38,768 bases of DNA from Deltaproteobacteria bacterium (GCA_029553375.1 JAKPCH010000015.1:1-38768); one strand, 5' to 3'; shown: positions 1 to 10,034, counted from the stretch's first letter. Translations and numbers: made by a program. The notes: generated by a model not told the origin, from the letters alone.

Positions 1-118
1 TCCCCGCCAGTTCCGCCAGGAATTCCTCCTGATAACCCTCGAAGCGGCCCGAGTCGTCCCTCTTGAATACCCGCCGGGGGACCTCCCCGAGGAGCAGGTC
101 TTTTAACAAGTCCTCCAT
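1..118 (-). CDS. unknown protein, N-terminal fragment cut by window edge
   Basis: A leftward reading frame opens at ATG (complement of 116-118) and stays open for 39 codons to the edge of the window. The peptide starts MEDLLKDLLLGEVPRR and continues as a charged, soluble sequence without a signal peptide. A G-rich ribosome-binding stretch lies about 7 nt upstream of the ATG. I do not recognise the family. It is divergent from the hybrid kinase at 277. Calling it coding rests only on the open frame, the Shine-Dalgarno-like sequence and the dense gene packing around it. Confidence 0.45.
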   Translation of the reverse strand, partial: MEDLLKDLLLGEVPRRVFKRDDSGRFEGYQEEFLAELAG

Positions 119-190
119 GAATCAACCCCCGTTCCCCCCTTATTTGTCGGAGACTGTTATTGCCAGGGGAGGACCATGTAGTCAACTCTT

Positions 191-220
191 TTGACGATTT
201 CTCCGAAAAGACACAAATAA
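191..220 (+). promoter_or_regulatory. weak candidate promoter for the hybrid kinase
   Basis: TTGACG at 191-196 is followed after 18 bp by the A/T-rich hexamer AAATAA at 215-220, a poor -10 match. It lies in the 158-bp divergent gap between the fragment at 1-118 and the kinase at 277. Only the -35 match is good. Confidence 0.22.
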
Positions 221-276
221 ACCTTGCCCCGAAAAGGAGGGAGGGATAAAATCGCCGCAAAAACGAGGGAGAACCC

Positions 277-3200
277 ATGAATTCCAAGGAACGTCGCCTC
301 ACCGGCGCCGCGGTCGCTTCCCTGCTCCTCGTGGCCCTGGCGGGGTATCTGTTGACGGCTCATCTGAGCCGCTATGTCCGTCAGGGGGTCCTTAGGGAGA
401 ACGCCACCATCCTGTCCGTCCTCGCGGCCCACCTGGACACGGAATTCAAGACCCTCAGGGGAGCCGCCCAAACCCTCGCCTCCGACCCCCGGATGTCCCG
501 TTTGCTCCAATCCCCCTCGCCCCGCCTCACGAAAGAGGCCGAGGAGCTCACCGTATTCACGAACCGCGCCGTTCACGCCTCCGTGACCTACCTCCTCGAC
601 CGGCGGGGGATCGCCGTCATCTCCTCCAACCGGAACGCCCCAGACAGCTTCGTGGGCCAGTTTTACGGCTTTCGTCCCTATTTCACCGAGGCCCGCAAGG
701 GAAACCCGACGGACTATTTCGCCCTGGGCGTGACCTCGAGGAAAAAGGGTTTCTACACCAGCGCCCCCGTCCGGAGCCCCGCCGGCAACGTCGTGGGCGT
801 CCTGGTCATAAAGAAGGACCTTGACGAGACGGAGGCCTTTCTGGGGCGATACGAGAACTGCTTCTTCCTCGATCCCAACGGTATCGTCTTCCTCTCCGGC
901 CGCCGCGACCTGGACCTGCGGGCCCTTTGGCCCCTGACGGAAGAGAAGCGCCGAGGGCTGATCCAATCCCTCCAGTTCGGCCCCGGCCCCTTCGAACCCC
1001 TTCTTTCGGCACCCCCCAAAGACGGGGAGACCTTGTCCCTGGACGGGGATGCCTTCGTCGCCTCCCGACGGCCCTATGGAAATGACGGCTGGTCCCTGAT
1101 GGTCCTTTCGTCCGCCGCCCCGGTCGCCTTCGTCCGCATGGTGGGCGCAGCGGCGACACTTCTCATCGCCCTCCTGGTGGGGGGGCTCTTCGCCTTCGTC
1201 TTCCACCGGGAGAGGACGTCCAACCTCGTGAGGACGAGCGAGGAGCGCTTCAAACAGCTCACGGAGAATTCCCGGGACTGGATATGGGAGGTGGATCGGG
1301 AGGCCAGATTCACCTACTCGAGCTGCGCCGTGACGGATATCCTGGGCTATCCCGTCACCGACGTCATAGGGAGACCCTACACGGACTTCATCGTTCCCGA
1401 AGACCGGGACGAGGTGGCGCAACGCGTCGCGGAGATCATCCGCCAAGGGGTGACGGTGCGGCGTAACCGCAACCGCTATACTCACAGGGACGGCCACGAG
1501 GTCATCCTGGAGGTCTCCGGTCTCCCCGCCAGGGACCCCCGGGGCGTCCTCATAGGGTATAGAGGCCTCGCCCGGGACGTCACGAGACAGATCCGCCTCA
1601 TGGAGGCCCTGAAGGAGAGCGAAAACAGCTTCCGGGTCATGACGGAGGCGGCCCAGGACGGGGTCGTCATCATGGACGACGAGGGGAGGATCACCTACTG
1701 GAACAGGGCGGCGGAGAAGATCTTCGGGTATTCACGGGACGAGGCCATGGGAAAGGACCTCCATGAGCTGCTGGCCCCCGAGAGATACCGTCAGGACCAC
1801 TACCGGGCCCTCCCGGCCTTCCGCGAGCGGGGCGAGGGCGCCGCCGTGGGCAAGACCCTGGAACTTTACGCCCTGAGAAAGGACGGGACGGAATTCCCCG
1901 TCGAGCTTTCCCTTTCCGCCGTCCGCCTCAAAAACCGCTGGACCGCCGTGGGGATCGTCCGGGACGTGACGGAGCGCAAGAAGACCGAGGAGGATCTCCA
2001 AAAGGCCAAAAGGGAGGCCGAGGAGGCCAGCCGGGCCAAGAGCGAATTCTTGGCCAGCATGAGCCACGAGATCAGGACCCCCATGAACGCCATCATCGGC
2101 ATGGCCGACCTCCTCGCGGAGACCCCCCTGACGGCGGATCAGGAGAAATACGTCTCCGTCCTCAAGAACGCCGGCGAACACCTCCTGAACCTCATCAACG
2201 AGATCCTGGACCTCTCCAAGGTGGAGGCGGGCCGTCTCGACCTCGAGAAGGCCGCCTTCTCCCTCAGCGACCTCGTGGAACGGACCTGCGAGGAGATGGC
2301 CGTCCGCTCCCACGGCAAGGGGCTGGAGCTCACCTGCCGCATAGACCCCTCCCTGCCCGCCTTCGTGGAGGGTGACCCCGTGCGGTTGAAGCAGGTCCTC
2401 GTGAACCTCCTGGGCAACGCCTTGAAGTTCACGGAGCGGGGCGGGATACACGTCGAGGTCTGCCCCGCGGCAGGCGAAGGGGCCTCCAGCGGGGAGGCGA
2501 CGGTCCTCTTCGTCGTGAGGGACACGGGCATCGGCATCCCCAGGGAGAAACAGGGGCTCATCTTCGAGAAGTTCACCCAGGTCGACTCCTCCACCACCCG
2601 CCGCTACGGCGGCACGGGACTGGGGTTGGCCATCGTCAAGAACTTCGTGGAGGCCATGGGCGGCACCGTCACCCTCGAGAGCGAAGAGGGAAAGGGCAGC
2701 ACCTTCACCCTGCGCATCCCCTTCCCCGTCCGGGAGGGGAAGGAGGAGGCGGCACCGGAAACCCCCTGGGACATCCGGGGACTCCGCGTCGCCGTGGCGG
2801 ACGACAACGAGATCAACCGCCTGATCCTCGAGGAGACCCTGGCGATCTGGGGCCTGGAGGTGACGGCCCTGGGGGCCGGCGGGCAACTCATCGCCGAGAT
2901 GAAGGAGGCCCACAGGCAGGGCCGCCCCTTCCACCTTGCCATCATCGACTATCAGATGCCGGACATGGACGGCCTGGAGACGGCCCGGCGGATCCGGGAA
3001 GAGGAGGGGATCGCCGACACGCCCATCATCCTCCTCTCCTCGGGGTTCCAGAGGCGGGACCGGGAGACGATGGAGCGTCTCCGGATCTCCGGCAACCTCC
3101 TCAAGCCGGTGAAGAGGACGGAGCTGAAGGAGGCCATCACGGCCGCCACGCGGTGCGAGGTCCCCCAGGCCGCCGCCCCCGCCCCGGCCCCGCCCCAGGC

Positions 3201-3648
3201 GGAGACCCCGCCGGCGGCCGTCCCCCCCCTGAGGATCCTTCTGGCGGAGGACAACGAGGACAACCGCCTCCTCGTCTGGACCTACTTCAAGGGGACGCCC
3301 CACCGGATCGACATGGCCGAGGACGGCCAGGAGGCCCTGGAGAGGTTCCGGGAAAACCGGTACGACCTCGTCCTCATGGACATGCAGATGCCCGTCATGG
3401 ACGGTTATGAGGCGACGAGGGCGATCCGCGCCTGGGAGAGGGAACAGGGGAGACCGAGGACCCCCGTCCTCGCCCTCACGGCCCACGCCCTGAAGGAGGA
3501 CGAGGGGAAGAGCCTCGCGGCGGGCTGCGACGGCCACCTGACGAAACCCATCAAGAAGCGGGAGCTCCTGGCGGCCGTCGAAAGATGGACGAGGGGCGGA
3601 GCGGCCGTCAGCGGTGGTGGGGACGCAGGAGATCCGCCACGGTCTTGA
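277..3648 (+). CDS. membrane hybrid histidine kinase: sensor, PAS, PAS, HisKA, HATPase, REC, REC
   Basis: This is a predicted inner-membrane hybrid sensor kinase of 1123 aa. TM1 is near residues 9-28 and TM2 near 287-310. They enclose a periplasmic domain of about 255 aa whose segment [10 protein letters not shown]...YFALG resembles dCache/DctB-type sensors. Two PAS domains follow (about 318-440 and 448-568), then HisKA with [10 protein letters not shown] and phospho-acceptor His597, and an HATPase_c domain with N box GNALKF, DTGIGIP and GGTGLGLAI. Two receiver domains close the protein, with phospho-acceptors Asp891 ([11 protein letters not shown]) and Asp1035 ([11 protein letters not shown]), joined by an Ala/Pro-rich linker near 960-985. 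No HPt domain or DNA-binding output is present, so phosphotransfer must use a separate HPt or act through the receivers. The start has GAGGGAG just upstream. Its 3' end overlaps the converging DUF4301 gene by 41 nt. The ligand is unknown. Confidence 0.95.
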   Translation: MNSKERRLTGAAVASLLLVALAGYLLTAHLSRYVRQGVLRENATILSVLAAHLDTEFKTLRGAAQTLASDPRMSRLLQSPSPRLTKEAEELTVFTNRAVHASVTYLLDRRGIAVISSNRNAPDSFVGQFYGFRPYFTEARKGNPTDYFALGVTSRKKGFYTSAPVRSPAGNVVGVLVIKKDLDETEAFLGRYENCFFLDPNGIVFLSGRRDLDLRALWPLTEEKRRGLIQSLQFGPGPFEPLLSAPPKDGETLSLDGDAFVASRRPYGNDGWSLMVLSSAAPVAFVRMVGAAATLLIALLVGGLFAFVFHRERTSNLVRTSEERFKQLTENSRDWIWEVDREARFTYSSCAVTDILGYPVTDVIGRPYTDFIVPEDRDEVAQRVAEIIRQGVTVRRNRNRYTHRDGHEVILEVSGLPARDPRGVLIGYRGLARDVTRQIRLMEALKESENSFRVMTEAAQDGVVIMDDEGRITYWNRAAEKIFGYSRDEAMGKDLHELLAPERYRQDHYRALPAFRERGEGAAVGKTLELYALRKDGTEFPVELSLSAVRLKNRWTAVGIVRDVTERKKTEEDLQKAKREAEEASRAKSEFLASMSHEIRTPMNAIIGMADLLAETPLTADQEKYVSVLKNAGEHLLNLINEILDLSKVEAGRLDLEKAAFSLSDLVERTCEEMAVRSHGKGLELTCRIDPSLPAFVEGDPVRLKQVLVNLLGNALKFTERGGIHVEVCPAAGEGASSGEATVLFVVRDTGIGIPREKQGLIFEKFTQVDSSTTRRYGGTGLGLAIVKNFVEAMGGTVTLESEEGKGSTFTLRIPFPVREGKEEAAPETPWDIRGLRVAVADDNEINRLILEETLAIWGLEVTALGAGGQLIAEMKEAHRQGRPFHLAIIDYQMPDMDGLETARRIREEEGIADTPIILLSSGFQRRDRETMERLRISGNLLKPVKRTELKEAITAATRCEVPQAAAPAPAPPQAETPPAAVPPLRILLAEDNEDNRLLVWTYFKGTPHRIDMAEDGQEALERFRENRYDLVLMDMQMPVMDGYEATRAIRAWEREQGRPRTPVLALTAHALKEDEGKSLAAGCDGHLTKPIKKRELLAAVERWTRGGAAVSGGGDAGDPPRS

Positions 3649-5140
3649 CGGGGTTGAAGGTCAGGAGGGGAACCTCGACGAAGACGGTCAGCCAGCGGGC
3701 CATGGAGCCGTTCCAGAGGCCGGGGTGTTCCAGGACCTTGATGTCCCTCCCCCGCTCCGACTTGACGGTGACGGAGGCCGTCTTCGGGTCGACGAACCGC
3801 CGGAGATCGAAAGGGATACCCCGGAAATCCCGGACGGCGCAGACGAGGTCCACGGGGTTGAAGTGGGTGGCCCGCTCCCAGATGGTCCGCTGGGCCGGGT
3901 CGCCGCCGTCGATCTGGGACTCCTCGACGATCTGACGGCTCACCTTTCCGTCTTCCCCCCGCACCCAGAAAGGACCGCCGCCCGGCTCCCCCTCGTTCCT
4001 GACGACGCCGCAGACCCGCAGGGGGCGGTCGAGGAGGGCGAAGAGAAACTCCCGGCGTCCCTCCCGTCCGCGACTTCTCAGGTCTTCGGGCAGGTCCAGG
4101 GCCAGGTCCCGACGGCAGAAGTTCTCGATCCCCTCCAGTTCCCCTTCCCCCACGCCGGGGGCGGAAAGGGCCATGAGGCAAGAGAAGATCCTCTCCTGGA
4201 GACCCACGAGGAGACCGCCGATGACCTTCTGCCAGCGCACCCTCAGGTCCTTGAGGCGGTCGGGGGCGACGTTGTCGATGTTCTTGAGAAAGACGATATC
4301 CCCTTGAAGGTCGTTGAGGTTCTTCAAGAGGGAACCGTGGCCCCCGGGGCGCAGGAGGAGACGCCCGTCCTCGGTCGTGACGGGCCGCCCCCCGAGATCG
4401 GCGGCGACGGTGTTCGTGGCCGGGTCCTGAACGGAGAGACCCAGGAGGTACTTGACGCCGTATTCCTCCTCGTAGCGCCCCTTGACGGCCTCCAGGAAGG
4501 CGGCGACGTCCTTACGGTGCTCCGGGGAGACGGTGAAGTGGACCCGGCAACGGCCGCCGGCGTCCCGGACGGTGAGGGCCGCCTCCGCCAGGTGTTCCTC
4601 CAGGGCGGTCCGGGCGTTGTCACCACAGCGGTGAAAGGCGATCAGGGCCTTGGGGAGGTTCCCGTAATTCAGGCCCCCGGGGGCGAGGATGTAGCGGAGG
4701 ACCTCTTCGTGGCGCCCGTTGGCGAGGAGACCGTCCAGGTCCTCCCCCGCGGCGGCGACGCGTCTCCTCAATTCCTCGAAGAAGGGGTAGAGGGGCAGGG
4801 TGGCGGTAAAACCGTCCGGGTCCTCCGGCCGACCCGCCTCCAGGTAACGGAACCAGTCCCTAAACATGCGGCTCGCCGCGCCCGAGGCGGGGACGAACCT
4901 CGTCATCCTCCCCCGGGCCGCCGCCTCGTCGTGACGGGCGATCAGGGCCTCCTCGTCGCCCTCCGCCACGGTCACGATCCCGTCACCGACCGTGCAGGGA
5001 CGGTCGAGCCTCACAAAGGGCACCCCCTCGACCAGGAGACGCAGCTGGGCCTCGACCTCCCGGGGGTCCAGGCCCGCCGCCCCGATAAGGTCAAGGTGAA
5101 GGCCCTCCACAAGGAGGCCCCTCCTGTCACCCTCACCCAT
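3608..5140 (-). CDS. DUF4301 family protein
   Basis: A 510-aa soluble protein with no signal peptide or membrane segment. The N-terminal motifs [22 protein letters not shown] and the later [15 protein letters not shown] and [14 protein letters not shown] fit DUF4301, a family without an established activity. The Gly/Ser-rich PASGAASRM loop looks like a phosphate- or nucleotide-binding loop, but that is inference. It is the last gene of the leftward signalling operon: its start overlaps the end of the HD-GYP gene by 8 nt, so it is probably translated by coupling. Its 3' end runs 41 nt into the converging hybrid kinase gene. Nothing in the sequence ties it mechanistically to signalling. Confidence 0.85.
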   Translation of the reverse strand: MGEGDRRGLLVEGLHLDLIGAAGLDPREVEAQLRLLVEGVPFVRLDRPCTVGDGIVTVAEGDEEALIARHDEAAARGRMTRFVPASGAASRMFRDWFRYLEAGRPEDPDGFTATLPLYPFFEELRRRVAAAGEDLDGLLANGRHEEVLRYILAPGGLNYGNLPKALIAFHRCGDNARTALEEHLAEAALTVRDAGGRCRVHFTVSPEHRKDVAAFLEAVKGRYEEEYGVKYLLGLSVQDPATNTVAADLGGRPVTTEDGRLLLRPGGHGSLLKNLNDLQGDIVFLKNIDNVAPDRLKDLRVRWQKVIGGLLVGLQERIFSCLMALSAPGVGEGELEGIENFCRRDLALDLPEDLRSRGREGRREFLFALLDRPLRVCGVVRNEGEPGGGPFWVRGEDGKVSRQIVEESQIDGGDPAQRTIWERATHFNPVDLVCAVRDFRGIPFDLRRFVDPKTASVTVKSERGRDIKVLEHPGLWNGSMARWLTVFVEVPLLTFNPVKTVADLLRPHHR

Positions 5141-6545
5141 CGAGACGGTACCCCTTTTCCCTGAAGAGCCTCAGGCAGGCCTCGACGGCGGCCCCGTCAT
5201 AGAGGATACCCTTCTTCCTTTCGATCTCGTCCAGGGCCGCCTCGATCCCGAGGGGGGGTCGGTAGGGGCGGAAGCTGCTCATGGCCTCCACGACGTCCGC
5301 CACGGCCAGGATGCGGGACTCCAGCAGGGTCTCGTCACCCCTGAGGCCCCGGGGGTAGCCGCTGCCGTCGAGACGTTCGTGGTGCTCATAGACGATCTCC
5401 GCCACGGGGTAGTCGAAGGGGACGTCCTTGAGGATCCGATAGCCGCTTTCGCAATGGGTCTTGATGAGGGCGAACTCCGTCTCCGTCAGGCGCGTGGGTT
5501 TGGCCAGGATCTCCGAGGGGACGGCGATCTTGCCCAGGTCGTGGATCTCCGCCGCCAGGGACAAACCGTGGACGACGGTCTCGGGCAGGTCCATCTCCCG
5601 GGCGATGTCCACCGCCAGTTTTGCCGTCCGGCGCTGGTGACCCGCCGTGTAGGGATCCCTGACCTCCACGGCCGCTGTGATGGCCAGGATGGTGCCTTCG
5701 AGGGCCCTCTGGAGACGCTCGTTGAGTCTCATCAGCTCCGCCCGGTGGCGTGTCCTCTCCGTGACGTCCCTCCCTACGGACTGGAACTCCGTCAGACGCC
5801 CCTCGGGGTCGAAGAGGGGCGTGTCTGTCCAGTAAAAAATCCTCTCTTCACCGCCGGTGATGAAGACGCGGTGCTCGTAGGTGAAGCGGCGGGGGTTTTC
5901 GACCAGGTCGCGGTACCGCGCCGCCACCTCTTCCCGTTCCCCGGGCGGGACAAAATCGAGCCACCGCCGCCGCCCGACTTCCCCCGGTCCCAGTCCGAAG
6001 AGATCGAGGTACGTCCGGTTGGCGAACGTGAGGGTCGTATCGGGGAGCCACCGGCAGACGGGGTCCTCGAGGGCCTCCACCACGGCCCGGTAGCGGGCCT
6101 CGCTGTCCATGAGGGCCTTCAGGGCCGCCGCCCGTTCCCTCCTCATCTTCCCCTGCTCCAGGGCGGCGGTCACGGCGGGCCCGAGGCGTTTCATACGTTC
6201 CTTGATGACGTAGTCCCACGCCCCGGCCTTCATACACTCCACGGCCGTTTCCTCGTTCATGGAACCCGTGAGGATGATGAAGGGCGTGTCGGGCAGGGCC
6301 TCCTGAGCGAGCCTCATGGCCGTCATGCCGTCGAAACCGGGGAGGACGTAGTCGGAGATGATGATGTCGGGTTTGAAGGCCCCCAGGGCGGCGATGTAAT
6401 CAACGCGGTTGTCGCAGTGGTGCCACACGCACCCCGGCAGGACCTTCTCCACCTCCCGCCGGCAAAGTTCCGCGTCCGCCGCGAGATCCTCCAACAGGAG
6501 GATCCGCACGGGGACTGAATCGTTCTCTCTCTTCCCGGAATCCAT
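5133..6545 (-). CDS. response regulator with PAS and HD-GYP domain, predicted c-di-GMP phosphodiesterase
   Basis: A 470-aa cytoplasmic protein. Residues 12-130 form a receiver domain with Asp65 in IIISDYVLPGFDG as phospho-acceptor. A PAS domain follows (about 148-270). The C-terminal HD-GYP domain (about 290-465) carries His335-Asp336 in EIHDLGK, the paired His of YEHHERLDGSGYPRG and GYP at 396-398. HD-GYP proteins with these residues hydrolyse c-di-GMP, so phosphorylation presumably controls turnover of the messenger. The ATG has GAGGGG 8 nt upstream. The gene lies 24 nt after the Rcp1-like regulator and overlaps the DUF4301 gene by 8 nt. The same operon contains a GGDEF protein, so synthesis and breakdown appear linked. 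Confidence 0.92.
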   Translation of the reverse strand: MDSGKRENDSVPVRILLLEDLAADAELCRREVEKVLPGCVWHHCDNRVDYIAALGAFKPDIIISDYVLPGFDGMTAMRLAQEALPDTPFIILTGSMNEETAVECMKAGAWDYVIKERMKRLGPAVTAALEQGKMRRERAAALKALMDSEARYRAVVEALEDPVCRWLPDTTLTFANRTYLDLFGLGPGEVGRRRWLDFVPPGEREEVAARYRDLVENPRRFTYEHRVFITGGEERIFYWTDTPLFDPEGRLTEFQSVGRDVTERTRHRAELMRLNERLQRALEGTILAITAAVEVRDPYTAGHQRRTAKLAVDIAREMDLPETVVHGLSLAAEIHDLGKIAVPSEILAKPTRLTETEFALIKTHCESGYRILKDVPFDYPVAEIVYEHHERLDGSGYPRGLRGDETLLESRILAVADVVEAMSSFRPYRPPLGIEAALDEIERKKGILYDGAAVEACLRLFREKGYRLDG

Positions 6546-6569
6546 ATCGGTCCCCTCGCGTCTTTCCCC

Positions 6570-7019
6570 TCAGAGGCCCCACACCTCATTGGTGTGGACC
6601 CAGTAGTGGGCCACATCCACCACGGCGGCCATGAAGGCGTCGAAATCGACGGGTTTGACCACATAGCTGTTGGCCCCGAGGCGGTAGGCCTCCCTGAGGT
6701 CCCGCTCCTCCCGGGAGGAGGTCAGGACGACGACGGGGATACGCCGGAGCCGGTCGTCCTTCTTCACGATCCCCAAGACCTCCAAACCGTTCAGGCGGGG
6801 GAGTTTGAGATCCAAGAGAACCGCCTTCGGTTGACGTCCCGTGTCCCTCCCCTCATAGGCACCCCGCCCGTAGAGGTAGTCCAGGGCCAGGACACCGTCC
6901 TCCACGACGTGATAGGAGACCTTGATGCCCCGGCGCCTCCACGCCCGCAGCATCAACTCCACGTCGTGGGGGTTGTCCTCGACGATCAAAAGGTCCGTGA
7001 ACTCGAGATATCCGGACAT
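6570..7019 (-). CDS. single-domain response regulator, Rcp1/CheY-like
   Basis: A 149-aa stand-alone receiver domain. The acidic pair Glu14-Asp15 (IVEDNPHD), phospho-acceptor Asp70 (LLDLKLPRLNG), the switch Ser/Thr in VVLTSSREE and the Lys of YVVKPVDF are all present. The loop LYGRGAYEGRDTGRQPK before the Asp and the tail are typical of the Rcp1 subgroup that pairs with phytochrome-type kinases. It has no output domain, so it acts by protein-protein contact or as a phosphate shuttle. A strong GAGGAGG lies before the ATG. It starts 24 nt downstream of the PAS kinase, which has the kinase subtype usually found with Rcp1 regulators and is the likely partner. Confidence 0.92.
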   Translation of the reverse strand: MSGYLEFTDLLIVEDNPHDVELMLRAWRRRGIKVSYHVVEDGVLALDYLYGRGAYEGRDTGRQPKAVLLDLKLPRLNGLEVLGIVKKDDRLRRIPVVVLTSSREERDLREAYRLGANSYVVKPVDFDAFMAAVVDVAHYWVHTNEVWGL

Positions 7020-7043
7020 CTCGCCCTCCTCTTGTCCCCGTTA

Positions 7044-9071
7044 TCAACCGCCCCGGAGGGTGAAAAAGAAGACGGCCCCCTCACCCGGCCGCCCCTCCGC
7101 CCAGAGGCGACCCCCGTGACGCTCCACGATGCGTTTGACGATCGCCAGGCCGACCCCCGTGCCCTCGAACTCCCCCGGCCGGTGCAGACGTTCGAAGACC
7201 TGAAACAGCCGCCCCGCATGGGCCATGTCGAAACCGCAGCCGTTGTCCCGAACGAAATAGACCTCCCCTTCTCCTTCCCGTCGGCATCCGATCTCGATCC
7301 GGGGCCGATCCACGGTGCGACTGAACTTCACGGCGTTGCCGATGAGGTTGACCCAGACCTGCCGCAGGAGCACCGGGTCCCCTTCCGCCGGGGGGAGGGC
7401 TTCGAGGCGGAACTCGACGCGGTCCCGCCCCTCTCCGGGGACGATCTCCTCGTATGCCTGCCGGGCCAGGGCCGCCATGTCCACAGGCACCCGCCTGAGG
7501 ACCGCCCGCCCCACCCGGGAGAGAGCGAGGAGGGCGTCGATGAGCCTCCCCATCCCGGCGACGGCCTCGCCGATGACCCTGCAGATCCGTCTTCCTTCCT
7601 CGTCGAGTCGGGGGCCGTAGTCCTCCTCGAGGATCGCGCTGTAGCCGGCGATGGCCCGCAGGGGCGCCCGGAGGTCGTGGGAGACGCTGTAGGTGAAGGC
7701 CTCGAGCTCCCTGTTGGCCTCGGCGAGGGCCGCCGTCCTTTCCTCCACCCGCCTCTCCAGTTCGGCGTTCAGGCGCCTGACCTCTTCCTCGACCTCCTTG
7801 ATGCGGGTGATGTCCTGCTTCGCCCCCCAGATCCTCAGGAGCCTCCCCCCCTCGAGGTTCCCGACGAGGCTGTTGAGAAAATACCGTATCCCGCCGTCTT
7901 TGGTCAACTCCTTCGTCTCCACGCCCGAGACCCGGTAACCGCCCGTGATGAAATCCCTCAGGTACAGGACGTTCTGAGGGGCGAGGCGGGGGAAGACCTG
8001 GCCGATGCGAAAACCCGTCATCTCCCGCGGGTCTTGATAACCGTGGCTGACGGCGAAATTGAGGTTGCACTCCGCCACGACCGCCTCTTCGTAGAGGCGG
8101 TTGACCTGTTCCTCCACGGGGAGGGAGGTATCGAGGGGCCCGTGCTCGAGCTCGAAGAGACAGATGGCCTCCGAGGACTGTTTCACGAAGGCCTCGTACC
8201 TTTCCTTGCTGAGGCGCAGGGCCTCCTCCACCCGCTTGCGCTCCGTGATGTCCCTCAGGATGACGTGGATGGCCCTCCGTTCATCGAAAGGGAAGGGAAC
8301 CGCCGCCGCTTCCACCTCCACCGTCGTCCCGTCCAGGCGGCGGATCCTCTCCTCCATGACGGGCACGGCCCCCCTCCTCTCCCTCAGCGCCTCGATGCGG
8401 ACGGCGACGACCCTATGCTGGTCCTCGGGGAAGAGGTCATAGATCGACCTCCCGATGATCTCCTCGGGGCGGGAGGCCCCGAACAGTCTCAGGGCGGCGG
8501 GGTTGGCGTAAACCACCCGGTCGTCGAGATTCACAACGATGGCGTCGGGGGCGTTCTCGACGAGGCTCCGATAGCGTTCCTCCCGGCGGCGCAATTCCTC
8601 CTCCGCCGCTCTTCTCTCCTCTTCCAGGCGCTCGGTGAGGAAACGCTCATACTCCAGGGCCGGGGCCACGTCCTGGAGAAGGCAGAGGGCGCCCTCCACT
8701 TCGCCGGTCCCGGCGACGACGGGCAGGAAGCGCCCTATCTGCCGGGATGGCCGGAGGAAGGGGACGATGGTCTCGTGGAGAACGGGTGACATGACGCGGG
8801 GTTTACCCTCCGCCAGGACGGCCCGGCACGTCGCGAGGGTCCTCTGGGCAATCCCCGGCAGGACCTCTTCCAGTCTCCGGCCCAGGACCGTCGCCGCGGG
8901 CAGGCCGGTTCGATCCTCCAGCCAGCGGTTCCAGAGTCGAACCCTCCCTTCAAGATCGAGGGCGAAGATGCCGAAATCGCCCTCCTCCAGGAGGGTATCG
9001 AGATAGGCGAGCATCCTTCGTTCGCCTGCGGCGGGGCGACCATCCCTTCCCTTGGGGGGGGTCTGGGTCAT
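7044..9071 (-). CDS. soluble PAS-domain histidine kinase (phytochrome-type kinase core)
   Basis: A 675-aa protein without predicted membrane segments. Three PAS-like regions are visible: about 20-130, 195-310 (ENAPDAIVVNLDDRVVYANP) and 325-430. A coiled coil rich in Glu/Arg lies near 430-455. The HisKA motif VSHDLRAPLRAIAGYS places the phospho-acceptor at His465. The HATPase domain has N box NLIGNAVKFS, DNGCGFD and GTGVGLAIVKRI. Kinases of this subtype commonly pair with Rcp1-like regulators such as the next gene. Its ATG overlaps the TGA of the REC-CheC gene (ATGA), so the two are translationally coupled. No GAF/PHY chromophore domain is present, so light sensing is not indicated. Confidence 0.93.
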   Translation of the reverse strand: MTQTPPKGRDGRPAAGERRMLAYLDTLLEEGDFGIFALDLEGRVRLWNRWLEDRTGLPAATVLGRRLEEVLPGIAQRTLATCRAVLAEGKPRVMSPVLHETIVPFLRPSRQIGRFLPVVAGTGEVEGALCLLQDVAPALEYERFLTERLEEERRAAEEELRRREERYRSLVENAPDAIVVNLDDRVVYANPAALRLFGASRPEEIIGRSIYDLFPEDQHRVVAVRIEALRERRGAVPVMEERIRRLDGTTVEVEAAAVPFPFDERRAIHVILRDITERKRVEEALRLSKERYEAFVKQSSEAICLFELEHGPLDTSLPVEEQVNRLYEEAVVAECNLNFAVSHGYQDPREMTGFRIGQVFPRLAPQNVLYLRDFITGGYRVSGVETKELTKDGGIRYFLNSLVGNLEGGRLLRIWGAKQDITRIKEVEEEVRRLNAELERRVEERTAALAEANRELEAFTYSVSHDLRAPLRAIAGYSAILEEDYGPRLDEEGRRICRVIGEAVAGMGRLIDALLALSRVGRAVLRRVPVDMAALARQAYEEIVPGEGRDRVEFRLEALPPAEGDPVLLRQVWVNLIGNAVKFSRTVDRPRIEIGCRREGEGEVYFVRDNGCGFDMAHAGRLFQVFERLHRPGEFEGTGVGLAIVKRIVERHGGRLWAEGRPGEGAVFFFTLRGG

Positions 9072-10030
9072 TTCTTCAGTCCGTCCAGGAGGATCTCCAC
9101 GTCCTCGCCCGGCATGAGGAGGATAAGGTGGCTCACCAGCTCCGCCTCGCCGACGGAGAGGCGGCTCACGAGGACGAAGGCCCCCGCCCCGTCGGGCACC
9201 GTCTCCGTCAATACCTTCGCCTCCTCATCACCCGTCTCGGCGAGGGCGAGGACGGGCAGGCCGATCCGGAGGCGCGTCCCGAGGCGATCGGCGAGGATGG
9301 CGATGGCGGCGTTGAGGACGATGTTGCCCATCTCCGTGAGGACGGACTGCTCCTCCGAGGAGAGGCGCCCCGAACCCTTGTGGATGTCCGCCAGGGTGGC
9401 GAGGAGAAAGGACGCCTGCCCTTCGGAGAAGACCATGGCCGCCACCCCGTTGACGAGACCGGCGAAGCGTTGGCGGATCGCCACCCCCACCTCTGGTATC
9501 TCCGCGCGGAAGAATTCCCCCAGTTCCTCGGCCCTCATCATCCGGACCTCCGGGACCATGAGGCGGACCCGGCGGCGGAGGAGGACGCCCAGGGCCTCGG
9601 CCGCCTGGCCCATGGCGATGTTCATGATCTCGCAGAAGGCGTCCAGCTCCTCGGGGGTCAGGTCCCTAAAACCCGTCTCCTGAAGCGCCTTCTCCACCGC
9701 CGCCAGGAGGACCTCGTCCGGCGCCGTCTTGGAGACGAAGGCCTTCACTCCCAGGGCCAAGACCTCCTCCCGCGTCTCCCGCTGGACGTCGGCGGAGGAG
9801 ACGACCACGGGCAGGTGAGGGCGGAGCCCCCGCAGACGCTCGATCAATTCCACACCTCCCATCCCGGGCATGAGGAGATCCACCGTGACGAGATCCACCC
9901 TTTCCCCCTGGAGCGCCCTCAAGGCATCTTCCCCGTCCCTCGCCTCTTTGACCTCATAGCCCGCCCCCGTCAGGACCGAGACGATCCTCCGGCGGGCGTA
10001 GGCGGAATCGTCCACCACCAGAATCTTCAT
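9068..10030 (-). CDS. receiver domain fused to CheC-type phosphatase domain
   Basis: A 320-aa protein. Residues 1-118 are a CheY-like receiver (VVDDSA, phospho-acceptor Asp51 in VDLLMPGMGG, Lys101). Residues 125-315 match the CheC/CheX/FliY fold. Both halves carry the CheC active-site pattern E-x2-N-x22-P: Glu134/Asn137/Pro160 and Glu233/Asn236/Pro259. In known CheC proteins this pattern dephosphorylates CheY-P. The fusion could therefore act on receivers encoded alongside it, or its own receiver could control the phosphatase; both are inference. A GAGGTGAGG Shine-Dalgarno precedes the ATG. It begins 4 nt after the GGDEF chimera and ends in an ATGA overlap with the PAS kinase. No flagellar or che genes are nearby. 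Confidence 0.9.
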   Translation of the reverse strand: MKILVVDDSAYARRRIVSVLTGAGYEVKEARDGEDALRALQGERVDLVTVDLLMPGMGGVELIERLRGLRPHLPVVVSSADVQRETREEVLALGVKAFVSKTAPDEVLLAAVEKALQETGFRDLTPEELDAFCEIMNIAMGQAAEALGVLLRRRVRLMVPEVRMMRAEELGEFFRAEIPEVGVAIRQRFAGLVNGVAAMVFSEGQASFLLATLADIHKGSGRLSSEEQSVLTEMGNIVLNAAIAILADRLGTRLRIGLPVLALAETGDEEAKVLTETVPDGAGAFVLVSRLSVGEAELVSHLILLMPGEDVEILLDGLKK

Positions 10031-10034
10031 GGCC

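Noticed and set aside
1732-3537. A 601-codon leftward frame opposite the hybrid kinase
   Set aside because: It is an antisense shadow of conserved kinase and receiver domains, and no recognisable motif is present.
6594-8789. A 731-codon rightward frame opposite the PAS kinase and the Rcp1-like gene
   Set aside because: It is the antisense of well-supported domain-bearing genes. Its Asp/Pro/Gly/His-rich composition is typical of GC-rich antisense frames, and no family motif is visible.
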